24,947 nt of DNA from Nemertoderma westbladi (Eukaryota; Xenacoelomorpha; Nemertodermatida; Nemertodermatidae). Positions 1-8,031 of the stretch are shown here, in pieces. The stretch spans positions 1 to 24,947 of the forward strand of contig JAUCBJ010008478.1 of NCBI GenBank assembly GCA_032718475.1, given 5' to 3'. Each line of letters starts with the position of its first letter. Within the stretch, counting starts at the first letter, position 1. The notes under the pieces were generated by a model. The model did no database searches. It had not been told where the DNA came from and saw only the letters and a program-made list of their open reading frames with translations. The position numbers were made by a program, and so were the translations under genes.

Positions 1-1059
1 ACGCCGTAGAACAAAGGAAATCAACACGTATGAATGTCAGCTGTTAACCGTAGTCATAGTAACTACTGTTCAAGAGTAGCTATCACCCCTTTGCGTCACG
101 AATTGCCATAGAATCACAAAATATGCCTTTCACAGTACACATACGGAGGAAATAGGTCTTAGATCCTCTAAAAACACCGATACAGCAATAATACGGTCTC
201 TTACACTTATTAAATCAACTACAGAGTATTTTAATGTAAAAGATAATAAAAATAACGGGGCAATTCAGCAAAGGCTTTTACAACGTGGTGTATAAAAGAG
301 TAAATTGAATGGATGCAAACAAACAATTTAATGCAAAAATGCAACAAAGGCTCAAAATATTTAATCTGACTTGCTACTGTATGTACTGTATGCAGGCAAT
401 TTCACTGTACTATTTGTTGTACCCAAAAGTTAAGAATTAACCTACCGTAAATATACACATAATTCTCTTTGTGATACAGTTTACTTAAGGATTACGTCCA
501 CCGGACCGGGTAGTTAATATGATAGCGGAGATGTAAACCTTGGTTTTGTGTTGGCAAGTGTAATTGAATTACTCGTAAGGAACTGTGCCTATTGTGTAGA
601 GTTCATTCACGAAATTTTAAACGCATACCATAACTTCCATAGGTTGTTGTTTTTCCAATCGTTGATTGTACTGTTGGACTTGCTTAAGGTCTATCTCTAG
701 TAAGGACGTGATTGTTGTGGGTGGTATGCGAAAGGTGTCACTGGGTGTCGTCTGGTCGTGGCGTATTTTAAACCGTCATCTGCTCATGACTGCATGGCAG
801 CATGGTCTGGTCATGAGGCCAGAGGCTCCAATCCAGGCCATGCTCCAATGCTCTGATCATCAAATCATACCGCAGTACCGGTACGGCTGTACGGTACGAC
901 GCACATACTGCAGTACCGGTACCGGTACTCAGAGTCTGTCAGTTGCAGTACTGATGTAATGACAGCCTGACACTGACCAGCTGACGTACTGACATGTCAG
1001 GTCAGGTCCCTCGGTCTGCCGGTCAGCCGGTAGCCTAACTACTGAACTATTTGTCAGTA
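1..1059. other. Non-coding spacer, AT-rich then GTAC/CTGAC-rich
   Basis: I see no supportable gene here. An open frame at 666-959 has no recognisable domain and runs through short repetitive words. From about 870 to 1035 the sequence is built largely from short words such as CAGTAC, TACCGGTAC, CTGAC and GTCAG, many of them self-complementary. It therefore looks like degenerate simple sequence rather than coding DNA. No tRNA, promoter or transposon terminus could be recognised. Confidence 0.6.
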
Positions 1060-1431
1060 TTCGATCTACAAATTACTAAGCTCGAATGTAACATATATTT
1101 AGCCTATTTCAGTTGTATTTTGATTTCAGGAGTTAACCGATGAAATGTTTCGTTTATTTACAGGAAGAAACAGGTGTTGGTGAGTACAAAACAAAGACCC
1201 AATTAAGTAACCTGCATAATCTTGTAACATGTGTTAACTTTCGTTTATTGTTTTGGTTCCCCCAACATGCCTCTGTAACCTGCTCCTTTCAGCCTTTAAA
1301 TAAAAGTAACCTGCATAATCTTGTAACATGTGTTAACTTTCGTTTATTGTTTTGGTTCCCGCAACACGCCTCTGTAACCTGCTCCTGTAAATGGCAATGT
1401 TACATTCGAGCTTAGTAATTTGTAGATCGAA
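1060..1431. repeat. Fold-back element with 35-bp perfect inverted repeat
   Basis: Positions 1060-1094 and 1397-1431 are exact reverse complements over 35 bp, separated by a 302-bp loop. The arms include GATCTACAAATTACTAAGC and the word GAATGTAACAT, which recurs in the flanking sequence. A single strand could form a long hairpin, which is the usual structure of a fold-back MITE or another non-autonomous DNA transposon. The loop carries an 83-bp direct duplication. I could not identify a target-site duplication or a transposon superfamily. The open frame at 1140-1415 lies within the loop and its translation simply repeats with the duplication, so it is not treated as a gene. Confidence 0.85.
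1205..1386. repeat. 83-bp direct duplication, two copies
   Basis: Positions 1205-1287 and 1304-1386 match at 81 of 83 bases. They are offset by 99 bp, with a 16-bp spacer between them. The two differences lie in the CCCAACATGCC / CCGCAACACGCC stretch. The near identity implies a recent duplication inside the fold-back loop. A third, more diverged partial copy lies at 2586-2633. Confidence 0.9.
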
Positions 1432-1507
1432 TGTAACATAGTTATAGGATCCAATGTAACATAATTGCGGTTACGTTCGATACGTAATAACTATGTTACA
1501 TTCGATC
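1425..1507. repeat. Second inverted repeat, 21-bp perfect arms
   Basis: Positions 1425-1445 (GATCGAATGTAACATAGTTAT) and 1487-1507 are exact reverse complements around a 41-bp loop. The left arm overlaps the right arm of the 35-bp inverted repeat, so the two hairpins share the GATCGAA word and could not both form fully. A further GTAACAT word lies in the loop near 1451. The arrangement suggests nested or rearranged ends of one MITE family. Confidence 0.85.
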
Positions 1508-1627
1508 TTGATTACGTTCGGTCATGTATCCTACCGAAGTGTGTAATCGTAAGAAATTCAAAACAAAAATTGGAAAATTGTATGAATTCAGACTTTCATG
1601 ATCTAGTGTTTTTAAGCAGTCGGTGAG

Positions 1628-1704
1628 AAGTCAAAAATTGGACTTCAAGTCCAATTTTAGACTTTAAGTCCAATTTTGGACTCCAAAGTCCAATATTGGA
1701 CTTT
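1628..1704. repeat. Left subterminal palindromic modules (four)
   Basis: There are four successive modules of 18-20 bp at 1628-1645, 1647-1664, 1666-1683 and 1685-1704, each of the form AAGTCCAATNTTGGACTT. The last is a perfect 20-bp palindrome. The first is part of the terminal inverted repeat. Clusters like this at transposon ends commonly serve as transposase binding sites or hairpin-forming sequences; that role is inference here. Confidence 0.85.
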
Positions 1705-2218
1705 AGTACAACTCCAAGTGTACCCATACTACCATACTGTATATCGGTATTTAAATCAAAACGGCATCCCGTATCAGTACATATATATTACATAATTACA
1801 ATGCAACATTATTTTAATGATCAAATTAATTATTATATGTATTATACTGTTATAAACAGGGATCGCACAGGTACAGTCAGACATCAGTAGTTACTTTTTG
1901 CGGTAGTGGTATAGCTTTGCACTTTACGGTAGCCTTACTGCCTTAGCGGTGTATACCGCGGTAGTGTACTTGAGTTATAGCTGTATAGTTCATTCATACC
2001 CACAGACCCATACTGCCATACCTGTGGTATTTTCGTATGGCAAAAATAAGACTACTGTAAACTGTAACCTATTGTGTTATTGAGTTAATGTTTATTGACT
2101 AATTGTTTTGATTAGGTTCACTGTGTCAAGTACAATGCACACATCTCTGCATCTCCAACCAGACACTCTATAACATTGGAGTTGGAGGTGTCTCATTCAG
2201 TCATTGGTTCCCCCAAGC

Positions 2219-2475
2219 TTGACACTAGAACAAAGCCGCCTCCACTTTGCAGGACATCGCTTTAAGCCGTGAGAACCAGCCAGTGCACCTCATGGAGTGA
2301 ATAAGCATGGTGGACAGCCCATGACTCTCTTGAGACGCATCTTTCTTACTGTCTTAAAGGACACTGGCCTTGAAGATGCGGATGATCTAGCAAATGTCAT
2401 GGATGATAAGGCTGTAAGAGTGTAAGGGAGTTGTGGAGGCGCACTTTTGTCAACAAGCCGTCACAGCATTCTTAA
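2219..2475 (+). pseudogene. Relic of a non-LTR retrotransposon reverse transcriptase C-terminus
   Basis: Reading from 2219 gives a peptide containing RLHFAGHR, then a stop at 2270-2272, then HGGQPMTLLRRIF and VLKDTGLEDADDLANVMDD. A stop at 2423 follows. A shifted frame, beginning near 2414, continues as VRELWRR to a stop at 2473-2475. The order RxxFAGHxxR, then HGxxxRGxP, then a VLKDTGLExxxDL segment and a W-R motif is what I know from the extreme C-terminus of LINE-type ORF2 proteins in invertebrates. The small GTAAGRG direct repeat at the shift suggests a microduplication. Only this tail remains, with no catalytic domain, so it is non-functional. The assignment rests on motif recognition without a database search. 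Confidence 0.6.
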
Positions 2476-2585
2476 TACATTATAGAGCCTATATATATAA
2501 TGCAGCTGCAATGAATCATGCCGATTGTAGTAGTAGTATGTGGTGAGGTTATAGGGCTCCTTCAATTTGTAAAGTCAAAAGTGGG

Positions 2586-2633
2586 CGTTTATTGTTTTAG
2601 TTAGAAAAGCCTGCCTCTGTAACCTGTTCCTTT
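2586..2633. repeat. Diverged third copy of the 83-bp repeat
   Basis: This stretch aligns with the second half of the duplicated unit at 1205-1386, sharing CGTTTATTGTTTT and GCCTCTGTAACCTG. The middle is substituted. It lies inside the 1.9-kb transposon while the other copies lie outside it, so the unit is a dispersed repeat rather than a strictly local tandem duplication. Confidence 0.65.
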
Positions 2634-3248
2634 CCCTCAATTGGTTTATGATTATGACGTGTGTTACTTGTTACTTCTGTACTTATTATGTGGAGACCCC
2701 AACACGTTAATCAGTTACTAATCCCATTTCATTATCCTGTTATCCAGCCGTTTTATAATACCCTCCCTGTTGTATGGAAAAATTAGAAGAGATGGTGGTA
2801 GCATCAACTTGTAGTATTTCTTTCTGATAGAGCTCCCATAACCTTAGACGAAATCGTAGCTTGTACTGTAGTTAGCCTTAGCATCATCTGCAGTTGGCTA
2901 ACCTGGCTTTGCTACCAGTATCCACCAAATATAATTTGTAATTAAATATTTGTTGGAGCATAATCTAATCTAGTCCTAAAGACACTATAAAGTCCTGGGT
3001 ACATAAGGCTGTAAGGTTAGACATAACATGAATGTAAATTGTAAACTAAACAATATGCTAAAAGTAAAGTACAAAGTACCTAGAATGCTAGAATGTACCA
3101 TTATATTCTAAGTACAGTACAGCAGTACAGTCATTACACTGCAGATACATACAGAGCTGCAAAGGTAACTTTCCATAACTTAACAGCTGTCTGGCTGTCT
3201 CTCATCTGTCATGCTTCATGTACCTTTAAGTTCGATTCTCAATGTCAC

Positions 3249-3284
3249 GTCCAAAATTGGACTTAAAGTCCAATATTGGACTTT
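3249..3284. repeat. Internal pair of palindromic modules
   Basis: There are two modules here: GTCCAAAATTGGACTT at 3249-3264, and the perfect 20-bp palindrome AAAGTCCAATATTGGACTTT at 3265-3284. The second is identical to the innermost left-end module at 1685-1704. They sit about 150 bp inward of the right-end cluster. Confidence 0.85.
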
Positions 3285-3436
3285 TGTAAAAATTCAAAGC
3301 CTTATAAAAAAAGTTCCCCCTGGTGAATTTCAGGTCCCCCTGTTCAAAACTCTTATTTTTTGATATATTTTCGATTAAAGAAAAAAAATCCCGCCCGATC
3401 CAATTACCCAAGGCCCTGGAACAATTAGCTGATTTG

Positions 3437-3535
3437 AAGTCCAATATTGGACTCACAGAAGTCCGATTTTGGACTTGAACTGGAGTCGAAGTCCAATTTT
3501 GGACTCAAGTCCAATTTTTGACTTCTCACCGACTG
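3437..3535. repeat. Right subterminal palindromic modules (four) and right TIR
   Basis: There are modules at 3437-3454, 3459-3476, 3489-3506 and 3507-3524, followed by the terminal CTCACCGACTG. Together they mirror the left end of the same element. The short minus-strand open frames in 3226-3766 are reading through these repeats and the adjoining spacer. Confidence 0.85.
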
Positions 3536-3540
3536 TTAAG

Positions 3541-4133
3541 TGGTGGAAAGACAGACAAACAGACAGGTAGACAACTGAACAAACCCCACACCCCACCCCT
3601 TCCTTGACAACATGGCAGCATGGTGATACATGTATTCGGGTCTTAGGCACCTTTCTATAACTGTATAATGTAAACTATGGATTTTAATAGCAAATAGACA
3701 TAAGGCAGAGACAAATTTATACTCTGTCCGGAAATTGGACACCTGCCCAAATACCGGACAACCCAATCTCCAACCAAAAAGTGCCTATTTGCGCCTATTA
3801 GATGGCACTGGGCACTCAATGTTAAGATTTTATTTTGACAGTTTGATGTAGGATAATGTCCTGTACTGTTAGAATCATCTTTTCATTGGCTGATTGGATT
3901 GGAGGAAACTATGGTTGAGCTACAATAAAGGAAAATTCGGAGTTCTGTCCGGAATTGGGGTAGGCCTACCTTACCCTATGTAAAGTAAAAGTAAAATATC
4001 TATCTACTTTTTCTATCTATCCACTTTTTATCTTTTTCTAACCTTAATTAAACTTTTAACTTTTTTTTCTACCGTTACCTTAATTAAACTTTTTATCACC
4101 ATTTAATACTGTAATTATAAATTTTAGACCTCG
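3541..4133. other. Non-coding spacer between two transposons
   Basis: I find no gene here. The sequence includes a GACAGACAAACAGACAGG-type low-complexity patch near 3551 and two copies of a TCTGTCCGGAA word (near 3723 and 3943). A T-rich stretch at about 4000-4100 holds two copies of ACCTTAATTAAACTTTT. None of these points to a defined feature. Confidence 0.55.
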
Positions 4134-4137
4134 TTAA

Positions 4138-4152
4138 CACTAATGCTAGCGC
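4138..4152 (+). repeat. piggyBac left terminal inverted repeat
   Basis: CACTAATGCTAGCGC directly follows TTAA and matches the right end at 13 of 15 positions in inverted orientation. A GACTACATTTGTAGTC palindrome follows at 4156-4171. Confidence 0.8.
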
Positions 4153-4340
4153 ATGGACTACATTTGTAGTCAAGCCACTTTCAACAACTCTCCCCTCCAG
4201 CCCCTCATCAACTTCTAATGCCTTGAACAGTTGAAGGTGGTGCTTCATCTATCTGTAGGAAAACGCGTTTTCTATTGGATAATGCGTTTATATTATTGTA
4301 TTTCCTGGCCAATGCCTGAGTTAAATGGTTAATTAATGTT

Positions 4341-4370
4341 GTTTAGCATATGGACTACATTTGTAGTCAC
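4341..4370. repeat. piggyBac left subterminal inverted repeat
   Basis: This 30-bp segment matches the reverse complement of 6873-6902 at 29 of 30 positions. Its core is GACTACATTTGTAGTC (4353-4368), a hairpin with 7-bp arms and a TT loop. The same core also occurs at 4156-4171, so the left end has two copies and the right end one. Subterminal repeats of this kind are known in piggyBac elements as additional transposase contact sites; that role is inferred here. Confidence 0.8.
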
Positions 4371-4632
4371 AGTCTGACAGTGTAGTATAAGGGATTTTGA
4401 CAAATTTAGTTAGTCATTGTCTTTATAAACCGTAGAGGCCCAGGGGCACCTGTCTGTATTCACTAAATATATTCATACAAATATGCAGAATTTAATTCTG
4501 GATAATACTGTCTGACTGTAGGCCTAAATTATTACTTTCAGAATCAAATTTAGATACAGTACTGAGGTAGAGTTGCCGACCTGTTACTAACTAACCTGCC
4601 ACATATAGCCTGCTATAAGTGATACAAATACA

Positions 4633-6529
4633 ATGACAAACTATAATCGGCTATTGTTTGAAAGCTATTTTCCTGATCAACGTGACCGTGATATTTTGGA
4701 GCAAGCCATTGAAACTATAAACGTACAGCACTGGCTTGATCTTGGTGATGAGACACCGGAATAAGATGAAGAAAATGGCACACAAAATGATGGAATCGAA
4801 AATACAGTTGATATTTGTAATGTGGCAACGGGAACAGATATTAGAAATTCTGATGATGATGTTGAAAATGTGGTTGGTATCAGTGTCATTTTGGATGATG
4901 ATGAGGCTGGTGATCTCAGCAGTGCTTCGGATTTTGACATGGAAACCACTCCATTTGACTGTAGTGATTTGAGCGACAGTCTGACAGTGATACGAGTTCA
5001 GGTAATACTCTGCCTGCTGTCCACCCAATTTATGTGGCAAAGTCAGGTGCAGAATACACCACTGTGCAACCCCCACCATGCAAGCGTAGTAAACAAGATA
5101 TTATCCGTTTCAGACAAAGAGCCTTAGTCAATCCTGCAAGTGAAACTGAAAGTTTTGGCCTATACTTTACTGAAGAAATCCTTTATATTGTACTCCAAGA
5201 AACAAATAGACGAGGGAGGATATTGTTTTTAATAAAAAATCCCGGAGTGTCTGTCAGTAGATTCAAGGCTTTCTCATGCATAGAGCTTCGTGCAGGTATA
5301 GGTTTGCTGCTTCTAGCCGGTGTATACAAAAGTTCCCACCAACAGCTAACTGAGTTATGGAACCCGATTCACGGTCCTCCAATGTTTAGAGCCACCATGG
5401 GTTATAATCGTTTTGTTAGTCTCATTCAATGCCTACGTTTCGACAATAAAACTACTCGAGGAGAACGTTTGAAAACTGATAAGTTTGCTGCTATACGAGA
5501 TGTATGGAACATGTTTCAGGATACTTTGCTAAAGTACATCATACCTGAAGAACAATTAACGATAGATGAACAGTTGCTTGGATATAGAGGACGAATGCCA
5601 GCGCGTACGTACATGCCACGCAAACCAGGGAAATTCGGTTTGAAAAAAATTGGATTGTAGAGGCAAAATCAGGATTTGCATTAAAGGGGTTGATATATAG
5701 TGGCAAAGATACCGATGGAAAAGTTCATAAGGGGCTAGCAACCGAAATTGTGATGGAATTGAGTACCCCTTTCTATTACACTGGACGAGGGATAACAACC
5801 GATAACTATTTCACTTCCTTTTCATTGGGGGTGAAACTCAAGGAGAAGGACTTGTCATTATTGGGAACACTCCGTGGTAACAGAAAGGAAATACCAAATG
5901 AAATAAAAAATATTAAAGATCGCTCCCCTGATACATCGGTTTTCGTCCACAATTCAGCTGAAAAGATAACTCTTGTTTCATATGTCCCAAAAAAGAACAA
6001 AAATGTTATTCTACTGAGCACGTCCCACGATCGATTTGAAGTAAACAAGGATGGTAAGGCAATAATGATAGAGGATTATAATGAAACCAAGTATGGTGTT
6101 GATCTGCTGGATATGAGAATAGCTCACTTCTCTTGTAAAAGAAAAACAAATCGGTGGCTTCTGGCAGTCTTCTTCAACATTTTAGACATAGCTGGGTTGA
6201 ACGCATTTCTATTGATGGTGAAGAATGGTTACAGAAATGATCGTCGTGCTTTTATCAAGATACTGTCACTTTCATTGGTGGAAGCAAACATTAAGTTGAG
6301 ATTATATTCACTGCTATTACCAAGATCATCGCGTTTGGCTGCATCTGTTTTGGGATATAAAAGTCTGCCAAATAGTAAAGTTCCTTCTGCGGGTCCCAGA
6401 CGATGTAAGCTATGTTTAGATAGGTCAGATAGCAAACAAACGAGAGTCCGGTGTGATAAATGCTTTGTACCAGTCTGCAAAGATCACCATATCGTTGTGA
6501 AAACATGTATTGAATGTTTGGGAGTCTAG
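4633..6529 (+). pseudogene. piggyBac (PGBD-like) transposase, DDE_Tnp_1_7 family, broken
   Basis: The product would bind the element ends and carry out TTAA-specific cut-and-paste transposition in the nucleus. I chose the ATG at 4633 because it opens a typical PGBD N-terminus (LLFESYFPDQRDRDILEQA) before an Asp/Glu-rich stretch. The DDE catalytic domain follows, with the three aspartates at codons 5565-5567 (TIDEQLLGYRG), 5801-5803 (TTDNYFTS) and 6101-6103 (GVDLLDM). A cysteine-rich zinc-binding tail closes the protein (CKLC, CDKC, CIEC; about 6400-6520). Three lesions are visible: a TAA at 4762-4764, a one-base loss near 4978, and another frame change in the A7 run at 5643-5649. The core is otherwise well preserved. 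The frameshift in the A run could be a sequencing error. Without the lesions, the length would be about 630 residues, ordinary for the family. Confidence 0.9.
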
Positions 6530-6531
6530 AC

Positions 6532-6555
6532 AAGTAACAACTATAGTTGTTACTT
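6532..6555. repeat. Perfect 24-bp palindrome just after the transposase stop
   Basis: AAGTAACAACTATAGTTGTTACTT is its own reverse complement and begins two bases after the TAG stop at 6527-6529. A weaker copy of the surrounding sequence (TGTTTGGG, then ATCTAAACAAACAACAAC) follows at about 6582-6612, so a local duplication is likely. Any role in mRNA 3' structure is speculative. Confidence 0.85.
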
Positions 6556-6748
6556 TTATTTTAGTTGTTAACTTTTATTGCCTGTTTGGGTATCTAAACA
6601 AACAACAACACAACTGTAGTCTTCCTACTTTTTTTATATGAACTGAACTATGCAATACAATTTTATGTTGGAACTGAATATACAGATATACTTAAATAAC
6701 CTAGAGCTCACACATAATCATGTTGTTGTTATTGTATATGTTGTCCAA

Positions 6749-6772
6749 CCCCCCCCCCCCCCCCCCCCCCCC
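6749..6772. repeat. Homopolymer run of 24 C
   Basis: This is an uninterrupted C tract within the 3' untranslated part of the piggyBac element. Its exact length is unlikely to be reliable from sequencing. Confidence 0.9.
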
Positions 6773-6824
6773 AACCTAAAGTTTGGCATGAAAATGGTTC
6801 CAAACTATTTATTTTCTATTTTTA

Positions 6825-6830
6825 AATAAA
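6825..6830 (+). promoter_or_regulatory. Candidate polyadenylation signal AATAAA
   Basis: A canonical AATAAA lies about 300 bp after the transposase stop and about 105 bp before the element's right end. That is suitable for ending the transposase transcript inside the element. There is no experimental evidence, and such hexamers are common by chance in AT-rich DNA. Confidence 0.4.
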
Positions 6831-6872
6831 ATTATTCAAAAAAAATAACATTGTAAATAATGTTCAAATAAT

Positions 6873-6902
6873 GTGACTACAAATGTAGTCCATACGCTAA
6901 AC
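6873..6902. repeat. piggyBac right subterminal inverted repeat
   Basis: This is the reverse complement of 4341-4370 with one mismatch, and includes the GACTACAAATGTAGTC hairpin at 6875-6890. It lies about 18-47 bp inward of the right terminal repeat. Confidence 0.8.
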
Positions 6903-6919
6903 AACTTATATTGGAAACT

Positions 6920-6934
6920 GTGCTAGGATTAGTG
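6920..6934 (-). repeat. piggyBac right terminal inverted repeat
   Basis: GTGCTAGGATTAGTG directly precedes the TTAA at 6935-6938 and is the inverted partner of the left end. Confidence 0.8.
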
Positions 6935-6938
6935 TTAA

Positions 6939-8031
6939 TACAGTAATATTTAATATCTTAATAACTAATAGACTAGGCCTAACTATTTATTTAGGCCATG
7001 TATTCATCCTATATACCGGTACTCGACGTACTGACGTATTTAAATATGTACATTTCAATACAGCAATAGTTTTTACTCGTACATTCGTAGCTTTACTCTT
7101 TTTACTCAATTTAATTAGGCCTATTCACTTTCTTTTAATTTTAATCAAATAATGAATTAGGCCTATAAGTTTTAAAAATGCTTCCGGTACTGGTACCAAT
7201 AATTATATCAAGTTTTTAAATACCGGTATATCAATTTGTTTGTCCTATTTGTCAGTTTGTGGAAACCTTAATTTTCTTTCATATTCAAGTTTGTGTAATT
7301 TAAGATATTTCTAAGCTACGCCATACATCCATAATTTTAAATTACTATTTATTGTGTAATACACAGTAAATTCACAAACTCTTATAGGCCTAGTGTATTT
7401 TTAAGTTTGATTTTATGCTACATACTTTCATTTACCATTACCAGTCAGCCAGTTTATGTACTGCACTGGTACACTCTTATCAAAATTAATTAGTTGTAGG
7501 TATATAATAGTAGGTACCGAGGTTAGGTACTTAGTGTGTTTCAGTTTAAATATTTTGAAAGTTGTTTTATATTATGTCTGCTCACAGGTGCAATAAGCTT
7601 CTGCTTCCTTCACCTCAATGCTCAATATTAAATATTAAATTGGCATTTATACTGCTGTACTGGCTATACTTACATAATAAATACATACATAAGTCTACCT
7701 GCACCTGCACCCACCGGTGCCTTATAAAGTCATGTCATGTTAACTACTGAATTGTGGTTTTAAGTAGAAATAGCTGAATAGCCTAGCCTAACCAATGATA
7801 ATGATTATCATAATCTATATTAATACCGGTATTTGATATATGATATAATGATTTATGACGAACATTGTTTTGAATTCTACATTGACTAATAATTAATTCA
7901 CTATCTTCCAAGTTATAACAGTATATTGATGACAGGATGATATCCTCTATCCTATAACATTTTAAAAGGGCCTAATGTTGTAATGCGATAAGGACAATCG
8001 GTACCGGTACCAATACCTATATGCTACAACA
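6939..8031. other. AT-rich spacer upstream of the EGF gene
   Basis: This is the likely promoter and 5' UTR region of the following gene, but I cannot point to a convincing TATA box, initiator or splice acceptor. It is rich in TAGGCCTA and TACCGGTA words (for example near 6976, 7117, 7158, 7225, 7386, 7825 and 8002). It also holds a small inverted repeat, ATGATAATGATTATCAT, near 7796-7812. The open frame at 7562-7750 has no recognisable features. Confidence 0.5.

Larger units (their letters stand above)
1617..3535. mobile_element. Non-autonomous DNA transposon, 1.9 kb, 29-bp TIRs, TTAAG flanks
   Basis: The left end starts CAGTCGGTGAGAAGTC and the right end is its reverse complement; the match is perfect over 29 bp (1617-1645 against 3507-3535). 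TTAAG lies immediately outside both ends (1612-1616 and 3536-3540). This can be read as a 5-bp target-site duplication, or as a TTAA duplication with one extra G. Both ends continue inward as strings of roughly 18-bp palindromic modules around AAGTCCAATTTTGGACTT. No transposase is encoded, and the only protein-like trace is a LINE reverse-transcriptase tail (2219-2475). A TTAA target would fit piggyBac or Kolobok types and a 5-bp duplication would fit Transib-like types. The terminal bases do not settle the superfamily. Confidence 0.85.
4138..6934 (+). mobile_element. piggyBac-type DNA transposon, complete ends, 2.8 kb
   Basis: The target-site duplication TTAA is present at 4134-4137 and 6935-6938, as expected for piggyBac. 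The element starts CACTAATGCTAGCGC (4138-4152) and ends with the reverse complement of CACTAATCCTAGCAC (6920-6934), a 13 of 15 match. A second, 30-bp inverted repeat pair lies further in. The single gene inside encodes a damaged piggyBac transposase in the plus orientation. Both ends being intact, a recognisable transposase and few mutations indicate a relatively young insertion that is no longer autonomous as read. Confidence 0.9.

Noticed and set aside
666-959. 97-residue open frame
   Set aside because: There is no domain, and its end consists of GTAC-rich simple words. It fits chance.
1140-1415. 91-residue open frame with an internal repeat
   Set aside because: The protein repeat is the 83-bp DNA duplication inside a fold-back loop, and no domain is recognisable.
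3226-3766. Three overlapping minus-strand open frames
   Set aside because: They run through the palindromic modules of the transposon end, and the repeated KSKIGL/SPILDFKS peptides simply reflect DNA repeats.
4651-5079. 142-residue minus-strand open frame
   Set aside because: It is antisense to the acidic N-terminal part of the piggyBac transposase and has no recognisable features.
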